DNA of 64,000 bases, from positions 248,001-312,000 of the forward strand of contig CAJTHL010000001.1 in assembly GCA_910576205.1 (NCBI GenBank), in the 5' to 3' direction. The translations under genes and the position numbers were made by a program. The notes beneath the pieces were generated by a model that saw nothing but the letters and a program-made list of their open reading frames with translations, did no database searches and was not told the origin of the DNA. The stretch comes from Clostridia bacterium (GTDB taxonomy: Bacteria > Bacillota > Clostridia > Lachnospirales > Lachnospiraceae). Of this stretch, positions 8,931 to 17,865 are shown one piece after another; within the stretch, counting starts at the first letter, position 1, and the number at the start of each line of letters is the position of its first letter.

Positions 8931-9807
8931 CCCGGTACCCCCGTTTCATGGTCTGCATAATCACGAATATCATAACAAAAAGAATCCCAGACAGCAGCAC
9001 GCCAATGGCGGACGCATACCCGTAATCGCTGTAGACAAAGGCATTTTCATAGAGATATGTGGTGAGAAGCTCCGAGGAACGGTTGGGGCCTCCCCTGGTC
9101 ATCACATACACCAGCTCAAAGGAAAAATTGAGGGCTGTGACACTGAAAAATACCAGGGACGTCCGGATTTCATGCCAGATTCCCGGAATTGTCACAAAGC
9201 GGAACTGCTGGAAGGCTCCCGCCCCGTCTATGCGGGCCGCCTCATACCGGTCGTCGGGTATATTAAGGATGGCCGCCAGGAACATAATCATATAGAACCC
9301 TGTATTTATCCAGATCAGCGGCACAGACAGGGCTCCCATAATCACCTCCGCCTCCCCCAGCCACACATGGGTAAGGCTCCCAAGACCAATTTTCTCCAGA
9401 AACCCGTTTACCAGCCCAAAGGAAGGATTGTAGATGAACGTCCACAGCACGGATACAATGGCAATGGACATAACATAGGGAATAAAATAAATGACGCGAA
9501 GTCCCTGGTGATACCTGCTTTTCTTCCCGGCCGCCATTATGGCAAAAGCCAGGGCAAGGGCAAAAGTAACGATGGTACAGACTATCAGGAGAAACAGATT
9601 GTTTTTAAGGGCTTTCCACACTACGGGGTCCGCGAAAAGTTTTACAAAATTTTCCATCCCCACAAACTTAATCCCAGACGAAAACCCGCTCCAGGAACAC
9701 AGGCTTAAAAAGAGGGATTTAAGACAGGGATAGACGCAGAAAACACCGTAAACCAGCAGGGTAGGCACCAGATACAGGGCCACAAAGCTTTTCTTATTTC
9801 CAATCAT
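8923..9807 (-). CDS. Sugar ABC transporter permease (MalF/CUT1 type)
   Basis: The 294-residue protein has six membrane segments. The first is preceded by a basic MIGNKKS start. The EAA loop reads RYEAARIDGAGAFQQFRFVTIPGI. A GAGGAG ribosome site sits just before the ATG, and the ATG overlaps the stop codon of the PfkB-type kinase by 4 bp. With the downstream MalG-like partner it should form the membrane channel for the substrate bound by the lipoprotein two genes upstream. Confidence 0.88.
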   Translation of the reverse strand: MIGNKKSFVALYLVPTLLVYGVFCVYPCLKSLFLSLCSWSGFSSGIKFVGMENFVKLFADPVVWKALKNNLFLLIVCTIVTFALALAFAIMAAGKKSRYHQGLRVIYFIPYVMSIAIVSVLWTFIYNPSFGLVNGFLEKIGLGSLTHVWLGEAEVIMGALSVPLIWINTGFYMIMFLAAILNIPDDRYEAARIDGAGAFQQFRFVTIPGIWHEIRTSLVFFSVTALNFSFELVYVMTRGGPNRSSELLTTYLYENAFVYSDYGYASAIGVLLSGILFVMIFVIMQTMKRGYRDE

Positions 9808-10904
9808 GTCTCCTCACCTGCCTTTCCCATAAAGTCAAGAAGCTCCCCAAGCTGCGGGCTCTCCCCTGTGCGCACATAATACCCGGAGACCGCGTTTCCA
9901 AGCCGCAGGCTTTCCCTGAGAGAAAAGCCCTGGAGCAGTCCAAAGCACAGGCCCGCGTTAAAATTGTCCCCGCCTCCAGTGGAAATTTTGGGAATCCTGG
10001 TGTAATATCCCATCTCCATGGCCATTTCCCCTCCCTGGTATCCATATGCCCGGTCCGCCAGGTGAAGGATGAGATAATCCACTCTCAGATAGCGGATGAG
10101 GCGCTCTCCCATTCCGGAAAGCTCTGGGGCCTCCTCCCTAAAAAGCGCCTTGTAGATCAGACGGCCTTCATTTTCATTGAGACTTAAGATTGTCCTGCGG
10201 TGCCGGTTGATCCGCTGGCTTAGTTCCAGAATCTGAAGAAGCTCCGTCTCCTTTTTCCCGGAGGCGTCCGAGAGGTCCAGAAGCGCCCACTTTCCCTTTT
10301 CTTTCCCGGTCTTTATACACTGGCTGTAGACTTCCTCAAACAACTTTGGCGCGCCTGGAAGCTCACTCCAGTTTAAAAGGGCGATCAGATCGCTGGACGC
10401 AAAACAGTCCACAACCAGGTCTCTCCCAAGCCGGCGGCAGATCATTTCCCAGCTCATTTCCGCAAGCTCCGCCATCTCATACAGCATCACCTTGCCGTCG
10501 AAAAATTCCAGGGCGTTGCTTTTTCCCATCCGGCATACCGTGTGGAGCGTGCAGTTTTCGCTCATACTGTGAAACAGGGGATAAACCCGGGGCTCCCCAA
10601 GACTTCCGATACAGTGAACGGGAATTCCAAGCCGCCCCAGGCTGTTGGAAAATATGGTCATATTTCCCCCTATCTTCTCCTGCTGCAGCTCCATTTCCAG
10701 GGAACAGCTCATATTTTTCTTAGAGATAAGGTACTGTCCGAATTCCTCTATGGTCTGGAAATATCTTTCCCATCCTCTGGCATCTTTATTTTTAATCACC
10801 CGGACTATGGCGTCCGCCACTCCATCAAAACCAGCGGCAGCCGTAAAACCGCCGCCTGTCTCCTGGATTTGTTTTAACCGTTCCAACAATAATGTGTTAT
10901 TCAC
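9804..10904 (-). CDS. PfkB-family carbohydrate kinase
   Basis: A GTG start overlaps the stop of the binding-protein gene by 8 bp and has GGAGAG upstream. An in-frame start at 10943 would lie deeper in that gene. The 366-residue protein has the ribokinase-fold signatures: an N-terminal block EKIGGNMTIFSNSLGRLG and a C-terminal ATP/anion-hole block STGGGDNFNAG. In the latter the usual GAGD reads GGGD but keeps the catalytic Asp. It is longer than typical PfkB kinases and the middle is diverged, so its substrate is likely atypical. By position it should phosphorylate the compound brought in by the ABC importer before the SIS enzyme acts, as FrlD does in fructoselysine pathways (analogy, not proof). 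Confidence 0.75.
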   Translation of the reverse strand: MNNTLLLERLKQIQETGGGFTAAAGFDGVADAIVRVIKNKDARGWERYFQTIEEFGQYLISKKNMSCSLEMELQQEKIGGNMTIFSNSLGRLGIPVHCIGSLGEPRVYPLFHSMSENCTLHTVCRMGKSNALEFFDGKVMLYEMAELAEMSWEMICRRLGRDLVVDCFASSDLIALLNWSELPGAPKLFEEVYSQCIKTGKEKGKWALLDLSDASGKKETELLQILELSQRINRHRRTILSLNENEGRLIYKALFREEAPELSGMGERLIRYLRVDYLILHLADRAYGYQGGEMAMEMGYYTRIPKISTGGGDNFNAGLCFGLLQGFSLRESLRLGNAVSGYYVRTGESPQLGELLDFMGKAGEET

Positions 10905-12240
10905 CGCTGCCTGTCTCTCCCGCCTTCGCGTCCATTCTCTCACAGAATTCCTGTCCGTTGATCTCCTCCTGGATTAACGCATTGATACAGTTGTTAAGCT
11001 CCGTTAGGATTTCCTTGTAGCGCACCTTGTAGGAGGGGGAGATCACTGTGACGGAATCATCCGCCATGCCCCACATAGTCTGTACGCTTTCCGGAAGAAA
11101 CTGCATAACTTCCTCTGTCTGCTTCTCTGTGGCCAGCATAAAGCCTGTCTTTTCCGCTACATATTCCGCGTTCTCATCCGAGTAGAAAAGCTGAACCAGC
11201 TCTTTGATGTATTCCAGCCGGGAATCGTCCTCCTGCCTGGGAAGCACCATGCACTCCACCACTGCAGTGGCCGCCGTCTTTCCGTCACCCTCTCCTGGCA
11301 CAAACATGGGCTGCAGGTCAAAGTCCTCCGGCCATTGATCCTCCATCTCCCCTTCCAGCCAGCTTCCGGAGGGCACAAAGGCGTCCTTGTTTCCGATAAA
11401 GTCGATCTGGGACTGGATATGGTCCATAGCCAGGGAATTTTTGTCGATGAATCCGGCATCCCGCATGGCCTCAAGCCTCCCTACTGCCTCCACTACCGCA
11501 GGGTCAAGCCACGCCCCCTCCTCATTGTTGTTTAACGCCTCCAGAGCCGCCGGATCTATGTTCTGAATCATGGGCACCAGCACCGCGTCCGCCAGCATAA
11601 AGGGGTATACGCCAGCATAAATCATGGGGGTTATGCCATCCGCCTTAATTTCCCCGCAAAGCTCAATATACGCATCCCAGTCGGAAGGAGCCTCCCAGCC
11701 ATGCTCCGCAAAAAGCTTTCCACTGTAGAAGTTGCCCGCTATAAGCTTGCTGGTGGGCAGGAAATAATGGGCTTTGTCCACCTCCCCAAGCTCCAGCCCG
11801 GCGGAGAAAATGGTGTCGGCCAGCTTCCCTGTCCCCTCCAGGTTGGACTCCGCCAGAATATCGTCTACCGGGTACAAAAGCCCCTCCCTGGCAAACCCAT
11901 AATAGTCCACGTCGCTGATCCAGGTGTAAAAGATATCCGGCGCTTCCCCCACATTCAGGAGGTTTCGGATTACCTCCGCAGCCTTGGCATTGCTCTCAAA
12001 TTCCACCTGGACATCCGGGTGGTTTTCCTTAAATTTTTCCAGGGGAAGATCCCAGAACTGTTCCGTCACTTCCTGCTGCCACATAATCCGGATGGTGATA
12101 TTCCCCTTTGTCTCTGCCTCATCCCCGGAGGCATTTTCCATGCCTCCGCCGCCGTCCCTATCGCTGCCTTTCCCGGCGCATCCCGCCAGGGAAAATAACA
12201 GAACACATACATAAAAAATTGCCGTCAGTTTCTTTACCAT
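10897..12240 (-). CDS. ABC transporter extracellular sugar-binding lipoprotein (family 1)
   Basis: The 447-residue protein starts with a lipoprotein signal peptide (MVKKLTAIF, lipobox LAGC, predicted lipidated Cys at residue 21) and a Gly/Asp-rich linker. It then has the family 1 solute-binding fold (ITIRIMWQQEV, FKENHPDVQVEFE, APDIFYTWISD). It binds substrate outside the membrane for the two CUT1 permeases downstream. A strong AGGAGG site lies 5 bp before the ATG. The operon order is ROK regulator, this gene, kinase, permeases, SIS enzyme and MttB-family enzyme. The ligand class (sugar or sugar conjugate) is inferred from the family only. Confidence 0.88.
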   Translation of the reverse strand: MVKKLTAIFYVCVLLFSLAGCAGKGSDRDGGGGMENASGDEAETKGNITIRIMWQQEVTEQFWDLPLEKFKENHPDVQVEFESNAKAAEVIRNLLNVGEAPDIFYTWISDVDYYGFAREGLLYPVDDILAESNLEGTGKLADTIFSAGLELGEVDKAHYFLPTSKLIAGNFYSGKLFAEHGWEAPSDWDAYIELCGEIKADGITPMIYAGVYPFMLADAVLVPMIQNIDPAALEALNNNEEGAWLDPAVVEAVGRLEAMRDAGFIDKNSLAMDHIQSQIDFIGNKDAFVPSGSWLEGEMEDQWPEDFDLQPMFVPGEGDGKTAATAVVECMVLPRQEDDSRLEYIKELVQLFYSDENAEYVAEKTGFMLATEKQTEEVMQFLPESVQTMWGMADDSVTVISPSYKVRYKEILTELNNCINALIQEEINGQEFCERMDAKAGETGSGE

Positions 12241-12310
12241 AATATCCTCCTATTTTAAGTTCCGCATCTGCCCTTCTAAGGCCGATGCCTGTTTTTTAGT
12301 TTCCGGTTCC

Positions 12311-13507
12311 TTACAGCGGCATCCACTGGGCAAATACCATCTCCGACGCACCCTTTAAGGCCGTTGTGCCGCTGTCGCTGTCCAGGCAGAGTCTTGGCAA
12401 CACGTAGTCCGCCGCCAGCAGGCGCGCCCTTACCTGCCTCATGCTGTCCTCCAGCCTGTCTTTTATCACGCTGGCTGTTTTCCCGCCGATGTAAATGCAG
12501 TCCGGGTTAAACATATTGTTAAGGACGGAGAGCAGCTTTCCAAAAATCTCCCCGTTTTCCTCCAGTACCTTCCGGGCCGTGTCATCTCCCTTTGCCGCCA
12601 GGTTTTCAAATTCCTCCCATGTATGGATATCCTTTGGGGGGACCTCCCCCTTCTCCCTGGAATCCGCCGCAAAAAGCCGGTATTTCTCCACATAGCCCTC
12701 CATGCGCAGGTCGCTCTCCACACACCCCATGCTGGAACAGAGATGGCATTTCATCCGCATATTTCCAATGGGCATATGGCAGATCTCCGGGGCGTACCCG
12801 CCGCTTCCCCGCACAAGTGTGCCTCCGGACACAACGCCGATCCCAAGTCCTTCGTCCGCAAAGATATAGATAATATCCTCTTCCTCCCTGTAGGTATCCG
12901 CCTTTCTGTATCTGGAGAGCACACAGAGGTTTGATTCATTATCAATGTAGACGCTTTTTCCAAGGGCCTCCTCCAGCATGGCCTTTAAGGGCTGATCGTT
13001 GAAAATCTCAATCTCCGAGGAGACGATATTGCGGCTCTTCCGCTCAAAAATACCGGGCACCGCCACACCTACGCCGATAATCTGGCCGGGAGAAAATTTC
13101 CGCAGAATATGCTGTTCATATATCTCTCTGCACACCTCCACTACCTGCTTTGCACCGCTGTCTCCGGGATAGGCGAAATCCTCGCTGTATACCATATTTC
13201 TCCCATAGTCCATGACAGCGGCCCGGATGCTTTCGGACACGGTCAGATCCAGGCAGAGGCACAGGAGATTCTCATAATTTAAAGAGATCTCCATGGGATT
13301 GCGCCCCACCACCTTTACGTCATCCAGAACCGCCTCCCTAATGTATCCCCTCTCCCGCAGCTCATTGCAGATGTTGGAAATAGTGGCAAAGCTGAAGCCC
13401 AGCTCTTTTGTCATAAGCTTCTTGGTGCAGTCTTTATTTTTCCGCAGGTATTCCACAATATCCTTAGCGTGAACCTTTTTTAATTCCACGGAGCTTTCGA
13501 TTTTCAT
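12311..13507 (-). CDS. ROK-family transcriptional regulator
   Basis: About 80 N-terminal residues form a winged helix-turn-helix (KLMTKELGFSFATISNICNELRERGYI). The ROK sugar-kinase-like domain follows, with GVGVAVPGIF, DNESNLCVLSRYR and a glycine-rich EGLGIGVVSGGTLVRG. The zinc motif of the family is altered to CHLCSSMGCVE. At 398 residues it has the usual length for NagC/XylR-type repressors. It is the first gene of the seven-gene minus-strand operon and probably controls it in response to a phosphorylated or free sugar ligand. A GGGGGAGAG site precedes the ATG. Confidence 0.88.
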   Translation of the reverse strand: MKIESSVELKKVHAKDIVEYLRKNKDCTKKLMTKELGFSFATISNICNELRERGYIREAVLDDVKVVGRNPMEISLNYENLLCLCLDLTVSESIRAAVMDYGRNMVYSEDFAYPGDSGAKQVVEVCREIYEQHILRKFSPGQIIGVGVAVPGIFERKSRNIVSSEIEIFNDQPLKAMLEEALGKSVYIDNESNLCVLSRYRKADTYREEEDIIYIFADEGLGIGVVSGGTLVRGSGGYAPEICHMPIGNMRMKCHLCSSMGCVESDLRMEGYVEKYRLFAADSREKGEVPPKDIHTWEEFENLAAKGDDTARKVLEENGEIFGKLLSVLNNMFNPDCIYIGGKTASVIKDRLEDSMRQVRARLLAADYVLPRLCLDSDSGTTALKGASEMVFAQWMPL

Positions 13508-13542
13508 TTTCTCTCCCCCTGTCCCATATTATTCTAATTATT

Positions 13543-13606
13543 ATTTTATTAATTATTTTAATTACTATAATAATTGTATATTAACGTATGAAACTCCATT
13601 TGTCAA
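13543..13606 (-). promoter_or_regulatory. Promoter and candidate ROK operator of the CUT1/MttB operon
   Basis: Read on the minus strand, TTGACA (13601-13606) and TAATAT (13578-13583) are separated by exactly 17 bp, giving a near-consensus sigma-A promoter. The transcribed leader just downstream is almost pure AT. It contains an inverted repeat of the AATTATT...AATAATT type at about 13543-13576, the kind of AT-rich palindrome used by ROK regulators. The promoter is well supported. The operator is inference. Confidence 0.6.
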
Positions 13607-13633
13607 TTAGTTTTTTCTTCCTTTTCCTTCCGG

Positions 13634-13682
13634 AAAAAGGCCGCTTCCAAAAAACAGGTCCATTGCTGTTTTGGAAACGGCC
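13634..13682 (-). terminator. Intrinsic terminator after the GT2 gene
   Basis: A 14-bp stem with one G-U-type mismatch (13639-13652 with 13669-13682) is followed, in the minus direction, by TTTTT. It lies 17 bp after the stop of the glycosyltransferase gene and separates it from the ROK operon promoter. Confidence 0.75.
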
Positions 13683-13698
13683 CCAATATAAAGCCTGC

Positions 13699-14724
13699 TC
13701 AGTTAAATCCCACAAATCGCTGGGCCAGCTTATAAGCCATCACGGAAATCTTCCGCCCGCTTCGTCCAGGCAGGTTCATGGTGCGGCCCAGAATCCCCCA
13801 CTTCAGTTCATAGTAGACCTTGGGGTCTTTTTTCTTCAGATATTTCCAGAGCTCGTATTTCTTTTCCAGATTCTCCTTCTCGTTGGAACGGATGGCAATA
13901 ATGGAGGACACCACCATCATAATCTCCAGGTAATTTTTCATATAGTGGCGCAGCTTCCTGCTGGGCAGAGCTTTCTTGTCTGACAGCCTGTAGTCGTCAA
14001 TCATAAGACGGTTTACGGTAAGCTGCTGGTCCAGACGTCCAATCATAACGGTTTCGTTGACAGACTGGTCCTCTCTTCCAATGTAGTATCTGTAGAAATT
14101 CACATTGAGATAATACAGATTCTTTACATAGGGCAGGGGATGGTACACGAAAATATTGTCCACATAAAAGGTATGGGCAGGCAGTTTAAGCCCGCACTCC
14201 ATCAAAAGCTTTGTCCGATAGATTACAGAGTGCATAAGGATATACTGCCCCTTGTGGAGAAAGCGCACGTCGTCCCAGGAAAATACCTGCTTTTGCGGGA
14301 ATGCGCTGGTGTACCGCATGACTTTCTTGCGCTTCTGGCCCTCCTTTTCATAGACAAAATTACTGACAATCATATCCACGGTGGTGTGTCCCCCAGCCAG
14401 TTCTGTGATGGTGGAAAGAATCTCCTCATAGGCTGCCTGGTTTACCCAGTCGTCGCTGTCCACCACCTTGAAATATAGTCCGGTGGCATTTCGTATCCCG
14501 GTATTGACCGCTTCCCCGTGGCCGCCGTTTTCCTGGTGTATGGCCTTGACAATGCCAGGGTATTTCGCCGCATACTCGTCAGCAATAGCCGCCGTATTGT
14601 CCCTGGAGCCGTCGTCCACAATGATGATCTCCACCTCCTCCCCTCCCGGGAGCAGGGATTCTATACAGTTTCTCATATACTCCTGGGAATTGTAGCAGGG
14701 GATTGCGATTGATAATAGTTTCAT
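13699..14724 (-). CDS. Glycosyltransferase family 2
   Basis: The ATG at 14724 follows an AGGAGG site 11 bp upstream. The 341-residue protein has a GT-A fold with the nucleotide-sugar motifs near the N-terminus: SIAIPCYNSQEYM, EIIIVDDGSRDNT and the metal-binding KVVDSDDWV (DXD-like). A basic C-terminal helical tail follows, without clear membrane segments. The gene sits 25 bp downstream of UDP-galactopyranose mutase on the same strand. Galactofuranose transfer to a surface glycan is therefore an attractive guess, but the acceptor is unknown. Confidence 0.85.
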   Translation of the reverse strand: MKLLSIAIPCYNSQEYMRNCIESLLPGGEEVEIIIVDDGSRDNTAAIADEYAAKYPGIVKAIHQENGGHGEAVNTGIRNATGLYFKVVDSDDWVNQAAYEEILSTITELAGGHTTVDMIVSNFVYEKEGQKRKKVMRYTSAFPQKQVFSWDDVRFLHKGQYILMHSVIYRTKLLMECGLKLPAHTFYVDNIFVYHPLPYVKNLYYLNVNFYRYYIGREDQSVNETVMIGRLDQQLTVNRLMIDDYRLSDKKALPSRKLRHYMKNYLEIMMVVSSIIAIRSNEKENLEKKYELWKYLKKKDPKVYYELKWGILGRTMNLPGRSGRKISVMAYKLAQRFVGFN

Positions 14725-14749
14725 GTCTGATCTGCCTCCTAGCTGTCTG

Positions 14750-15895
14750 TCACCCAAGGCTGCGGGCCGTCTTAAGGGCCCGGGCCGCCATGGCGTCTAT
14801 ATTGTAATATTTGTATTCTGCCAGGCGTCCCAGCAGATAAAGATTTTTTATTTTTCCGCCCAGGGCTGCGTACCTCTCATAGAGGGCCTGGTTTTCCGGA
14901 TTCTGGATGGCGTAGTAGGGGATTTCCCCATCTGCCCCCGTGTAGGCGAAGGGATATTCCTTCACTATGGTAGTGTCTGGCGCCTGCTGCCCGGTGAGAT
15001 ACTTAAATTCTGTAATCCGGGTAAAGTCCTCGCTAACCGTGTAATTCACCACGCTGTGGCCCTGGTAATCCGGCCTGTCATAATGCTCAAAGTCAAAACG
15101 CAGACTCCGGTATGGCAGGCGGCCATAACAGTTGTCAAAGAGCTCATCCACAGGGCCTGTATAGATCACAGGGCCCCTAAAGGCCTCTCCCTCCAGAAGC
15201 ACGCTGCCATTTTCCAGGGAAAAATCCAACACCTCTCTGGCCTCTGTCCCGGTCTTTACGGTAATTCCCGGGTGATCCAGGATTTTTTCAAACATGGGGG
15301 TAAATCCATCCAGGGGCATACCCTGGTATTTGTCGCCGAAATACCGGTTGTCATAGGAGATCACCACCGGCACGCGGCCGGTTACCGCCGGATCTATGTC
15401 TTCTGGCTTCTGGCCCCACTGCTTCATGGTGTAGCGCAGAAATATGTTCTGGTACACATACTCCGCAATGTCCTGTATTTCCGGATCCGGATGCTGACGC
15501 AGCTTCAGAACAGGCACCCGGGCCCCTTCCCCAAAGGCTTCCACAAGCTTCCGTTCCAGAACGCTTCCCTTTTCTTCCCCGTAAACCTGCCTCAGCGTAT
15601 TCAGGTTAAAAGGCACCGGAATCAGTTCATTGCCCACCCTGGCCACTACCTCGTGCCCAAAGGCATACCACCTGGTGAAGCGGGACAGCCACGCATAGAC
15701 CTCCTCGTCGCTGGTATGGAAAATATGAGGGCCGTATTTGTGTATCAGAATACCGTGGGCATCCTTTTCGTCATAACAGTTTCCGCCGATATGCTCCTTC
15801 TTTTCCAGCACCAGAACCCGCTTTCCCTGTTCCTCCGCCATACAGCGGGCGGCCACTGCGCCGGCGATGCCGGAGCCGATTACGATTGCGTCCAT
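14750..15895 (-). CDS. glf: UDP-galactopyranose mutase
   Basis: The 381-residue FAD enzyme interconverts UDP-galactopyranose and UDP-galactofuranose. It shows the dinucleotide site GSGIAGAVAARCM, the EKKEHIGGNCYD block, the characteristic GPHIFHTSDEEVYAWL, the YTMKQWG region and the active-site stretch RVPVVISYDNRYFGDKYQG. The ending LGRLAEYKYYNIDAMAARAL is diagnostic for Glf. Length agrees with bacterial Glf. An AGGAGAG site precedes the ATG. It is followed closely by a GT2 enzyme that may use its product. Confidence 0.95.
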   Translation of the reverse strand: MDAIVIGSGIAGAVAARCMAEEQGKRVLVLEKKEHIGGNCYDEKDAHGILIHKYGPHIFHTSDEEVYAWLSRFTRWYAFGHEVVARVGNELIPVPFNLNTLRQVYGEEKGSVLERKLVEAFGEGARVPVLKLRQHPDPEIQDIAEYVYQNIFLRYTMKQWGQKPEDIDPAVTGRVPVVISYDNRYFGDKYQGMPLDGFTPMFEKILDHPGITVKTGTEAREVLDFSLENGSVLLEGEAFRGPVIYTGPVDELFDNCYGRLPYRSLRFDFEHYDRPDYQGHSVVNYTVSEDFTRITEFKYLTGQQAPDTTIVKEYPFAYTGADGEIPYYAIQNPENQALYERYAALGGKIKNLYLLGRLAEYKYYNIDAMAARALKTARSLG

Positions 15896-15952
15896 TTCTT
15901 CTCTCCTATTGTTAGTCCCGCATCCTCCCTACAAGTCCCTGGGGAATGCTGT

Positions 15953-17020
15953 TTATAGTATCTCTCTCAGATATTTTACATATGCTCCAAAAGCGGAGGG
16001 AATGGAATACTTTCTGTCCATGTCCTCCTTCTCCACAAACAGGAACCCCTCTTCCGGCTCCTTGCCGGGGTTCATCTCCGGCTCTTCGATTTGCACCAGG
16101 TAGCCCAGCATATGCCATTCGATATGGCTGAAGATATGCTTTGCCTCCGGCAGAGGCCGGATCCGGATGGGAGAGAGCTGCCAGGCCTGCACATTGTCCA
16201 GTACCTGCTCCCTGGACAGGGTTCCCTCCAGGTTGGGCAGCTCATAGAGCCCTGCCAGCAGGCCTTTCTCCGGCCTTTTGCGAAGAACCGCTTTATTATC
16301 CGACACCAGCACCAGCACCGTCCGCGCTTCCTTCCTGCGCTTTTTCGGCGGGGTTTTCCTGGGCAATGTCTCCTGGATACCCTGTTGCCGGGCTTTGCAT
16401 AAATGCTTCAGAGGGCATTCCCCGCATTTAGGCGGCCCCTTTGGCACGCATACCAGGGCTCCAAGCTCTATAAGGGACTGGTTAAAATCCCCCGGTCGCG
16501 TTTCCGGAATGATTCCTTCCACCTGCTCTTCCATGCGTCTTTTTACAGACTGCTTCAGAATATCCTCCTGGCTGGCCATAAGCCGGGATAAAACCCTTAG
16601 GACATTTCCGTCCACCGCAGGCTTGCAAATGCCAAAGGCAATGGAGGCAATGGCTCCGGCCGTGTAACTGCCAATGCCCGGAAGCCCACGGATTTTTTCA
16701 AAATCCCCTGGCATCTCTCCGCCGTATTCCGCCGCAATCAACCGGGCAGCCTTCTGCATATTCCGCACCCGGTTATAGTAGCCTAAGCCCTCCCACAACT
16801 TTAAAATCTGATCCTCCGCCGCCTCTGCCAGGGCGGTTATGGTGGGGAGCTCCTCTAAGAAACGCCTAAAAAACGGCTTTACTGCCTCCACCCTGGTCTG
16901 CTGCAGCATGATTTCCGACACCCACACCCGGTAAGGCGTGGGCACGGACCGCCAGGGAAGAATTCTGGCATGGGCATCGTACCAGACCAGGAGAGGCTCC
17001 ACGATTTCGTTTAATTCCAT
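15953..17020 (-). CDS. mutY: A/G-specific adenine DNA glycosylase MutY
   Basis: This base-excision enzyme removes adenine opposite 8-oxoguanine. The 355-residue sequence has the HhH-GPD core (SEIMLQQTRVEAVKPFF, then LPGIGSYTAGAIASIAFG with VDGNVLRVLSR containing the catalytic Asp). A [4Fe-4S] cluster pattern C-X6-C-X2-C-X5-C is visible at VCVPKGPPKCGECPLKHLC. A C-terminal NUDIX-like domain follows (RPEKGLLAGLYELPNLEG) that recognises 8-oxoG. Length is standard. The gene stands between glf and sfsA and is probably monocistronic. Confidence 0.96.
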   Translation of the reverse strand: MELNEIVEPLLVWYDAHARILPWRSVPTPYRVWVSEIMLQQTRVEAVKPFFRRFLEELPTITALAEAAEDQILKLWEGLGYYNRVRNMQKAARLIAAEYGGEMPGDFEKIRGLPGIGSYTAGAIASIAFGICKPAVDGNVLRVLSRLMASQEDILKQSVKRRMEEQVEGIIPETRPGDFNQSLIELGALVCVPKGPPKCGECPLKHLCKARQQGIQETLPRKTPPKKRRKEARTVLVLVSDNKAVLRKRPEKGLLAGLYELPNLEGTLSREQVLDNVQAWQLSPIRIRPLPEAKHIFSHIEWHMLGYLVQIEEPEMNPGKEPEEGFLFVEKEDMDRKYSIPSAFGAYVKYLREIL

Positions 17021-17142
17021 GGTCCTGGGGCTCCTGTTCTTTTGTCTTTTATTAGTCTAACACAACTTTTCGCAAATTACCACAAATCTTCGGATTTCTT
17101 AAGACCAGGCTTGCTAAATCTTAAGAATTAATACAGCGCCTT

Positions 17143-17808
17143 TTACAGCCGGACAGGAATCTGCCCGCCCAGTTCCAGTCTGTCCGGCTCTACCATGCAG
17201 TCGAAGGCCAATACCTTTACCCCGGCCTTCTCCGCCTCCCGCAGGGCATCCCCAAAGGCCGCGTGGGTGTTGTCGTTTGGCTCCATATGACGGATTCCTT
17301 TCATTTGGATTACAAAGAACACGTAAGCCTCATAGCCCTTCCCAAGACTTCCGGCCAGCTCCCTGATATGCTTGATTCCCCGCTCTGTAGGGGCATCCGG
17401 GAAACGGGCGATCCCCTCCTCCTCCAGAGTTACTCCCTTGACCTCCAGCAGGATTTTCCGTTCTCCCGCCTCTATATAAAAGTCAATCCGGGAATCCCCA
17501 TAACGGTACTCCGGCCGGAAATGTGCCCCCTTCTTCTTAAGCCATTCCGCCACCACCTTGTTGGGCGCCTGGGAATCCATATTGATAAGGGTTTTCCCCT
17601 TCTGCACACAGATAAGATCCAGAGGGGTTTTGCGGGCCGGATTTTCATTTCTCTGCACATACAAGACCGCGCCGGGAAGCAATAGTTCCCGGCAGCGGCC
17701 TGTATTCTTTACATGGCAGATCTCCCTTCCCTGCTCCGTCTCCACCCAGGCAATAAAACGGTTGGGTCTTTCCAGAAAAACTGCCTTTTCCATATTTTTG
17801 TAGTACAT
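17143..17808 (-). CDS. sfsA: SfsA family DNA/sugar-fermentation-stimulation protein
   Basis: The 221-residue protein matches SfsA over its full length: RFIAWVETEQG, CHVKNTGRCRELLLPGA, a central SRIDFYIE...ILLEVKGVTLEEEGIARFPDAPTERG block and the C-terminal HAAFGDALREAEKAGV. The D...EVK pattern resembles a restriction-nuclease-like active site. Family studies describe nucleic-acid binding or nuclease activity and an old link to maltose metabolism in E. coli. Start alternatives are ATG 17808 and ATG 17793. A longer N-terminus fits the family better. Confidence 0.93.
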   Translation of the reverse strand: MYYKNMEKAVFLERPNRFIAWVETEQGREICHVKNTGRCRELLLPGAVLYVQRNENPARKTPLDLICVQKGKTLINMDSQAPNKVVAEWLKKKGAHFRPEYRYGDSRIDFYIEAGERKILLEVKGVTLEEEGIARFPDAPTERGIKHIRELAGSLGKGYEAYVFFVIQMKGIRHMEPNDNTHAAFGDALREAEKAGVKVLAFDCMVEPDRLELGGQIPVRL

Positions 17809-17865
17809 GTATTCCCATTCCTGTCTCTCATTGCATATAGTTCACAGCCGTATATCCGGATTTTT

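Noticed and set aside
14723-15958. 411-codon plus-strand frame opposite glf
   Set aside because: The minus-strand frame is a clear UDP-galactopyranose mutase. The opposite frame lacks a ribosome site and motifs.
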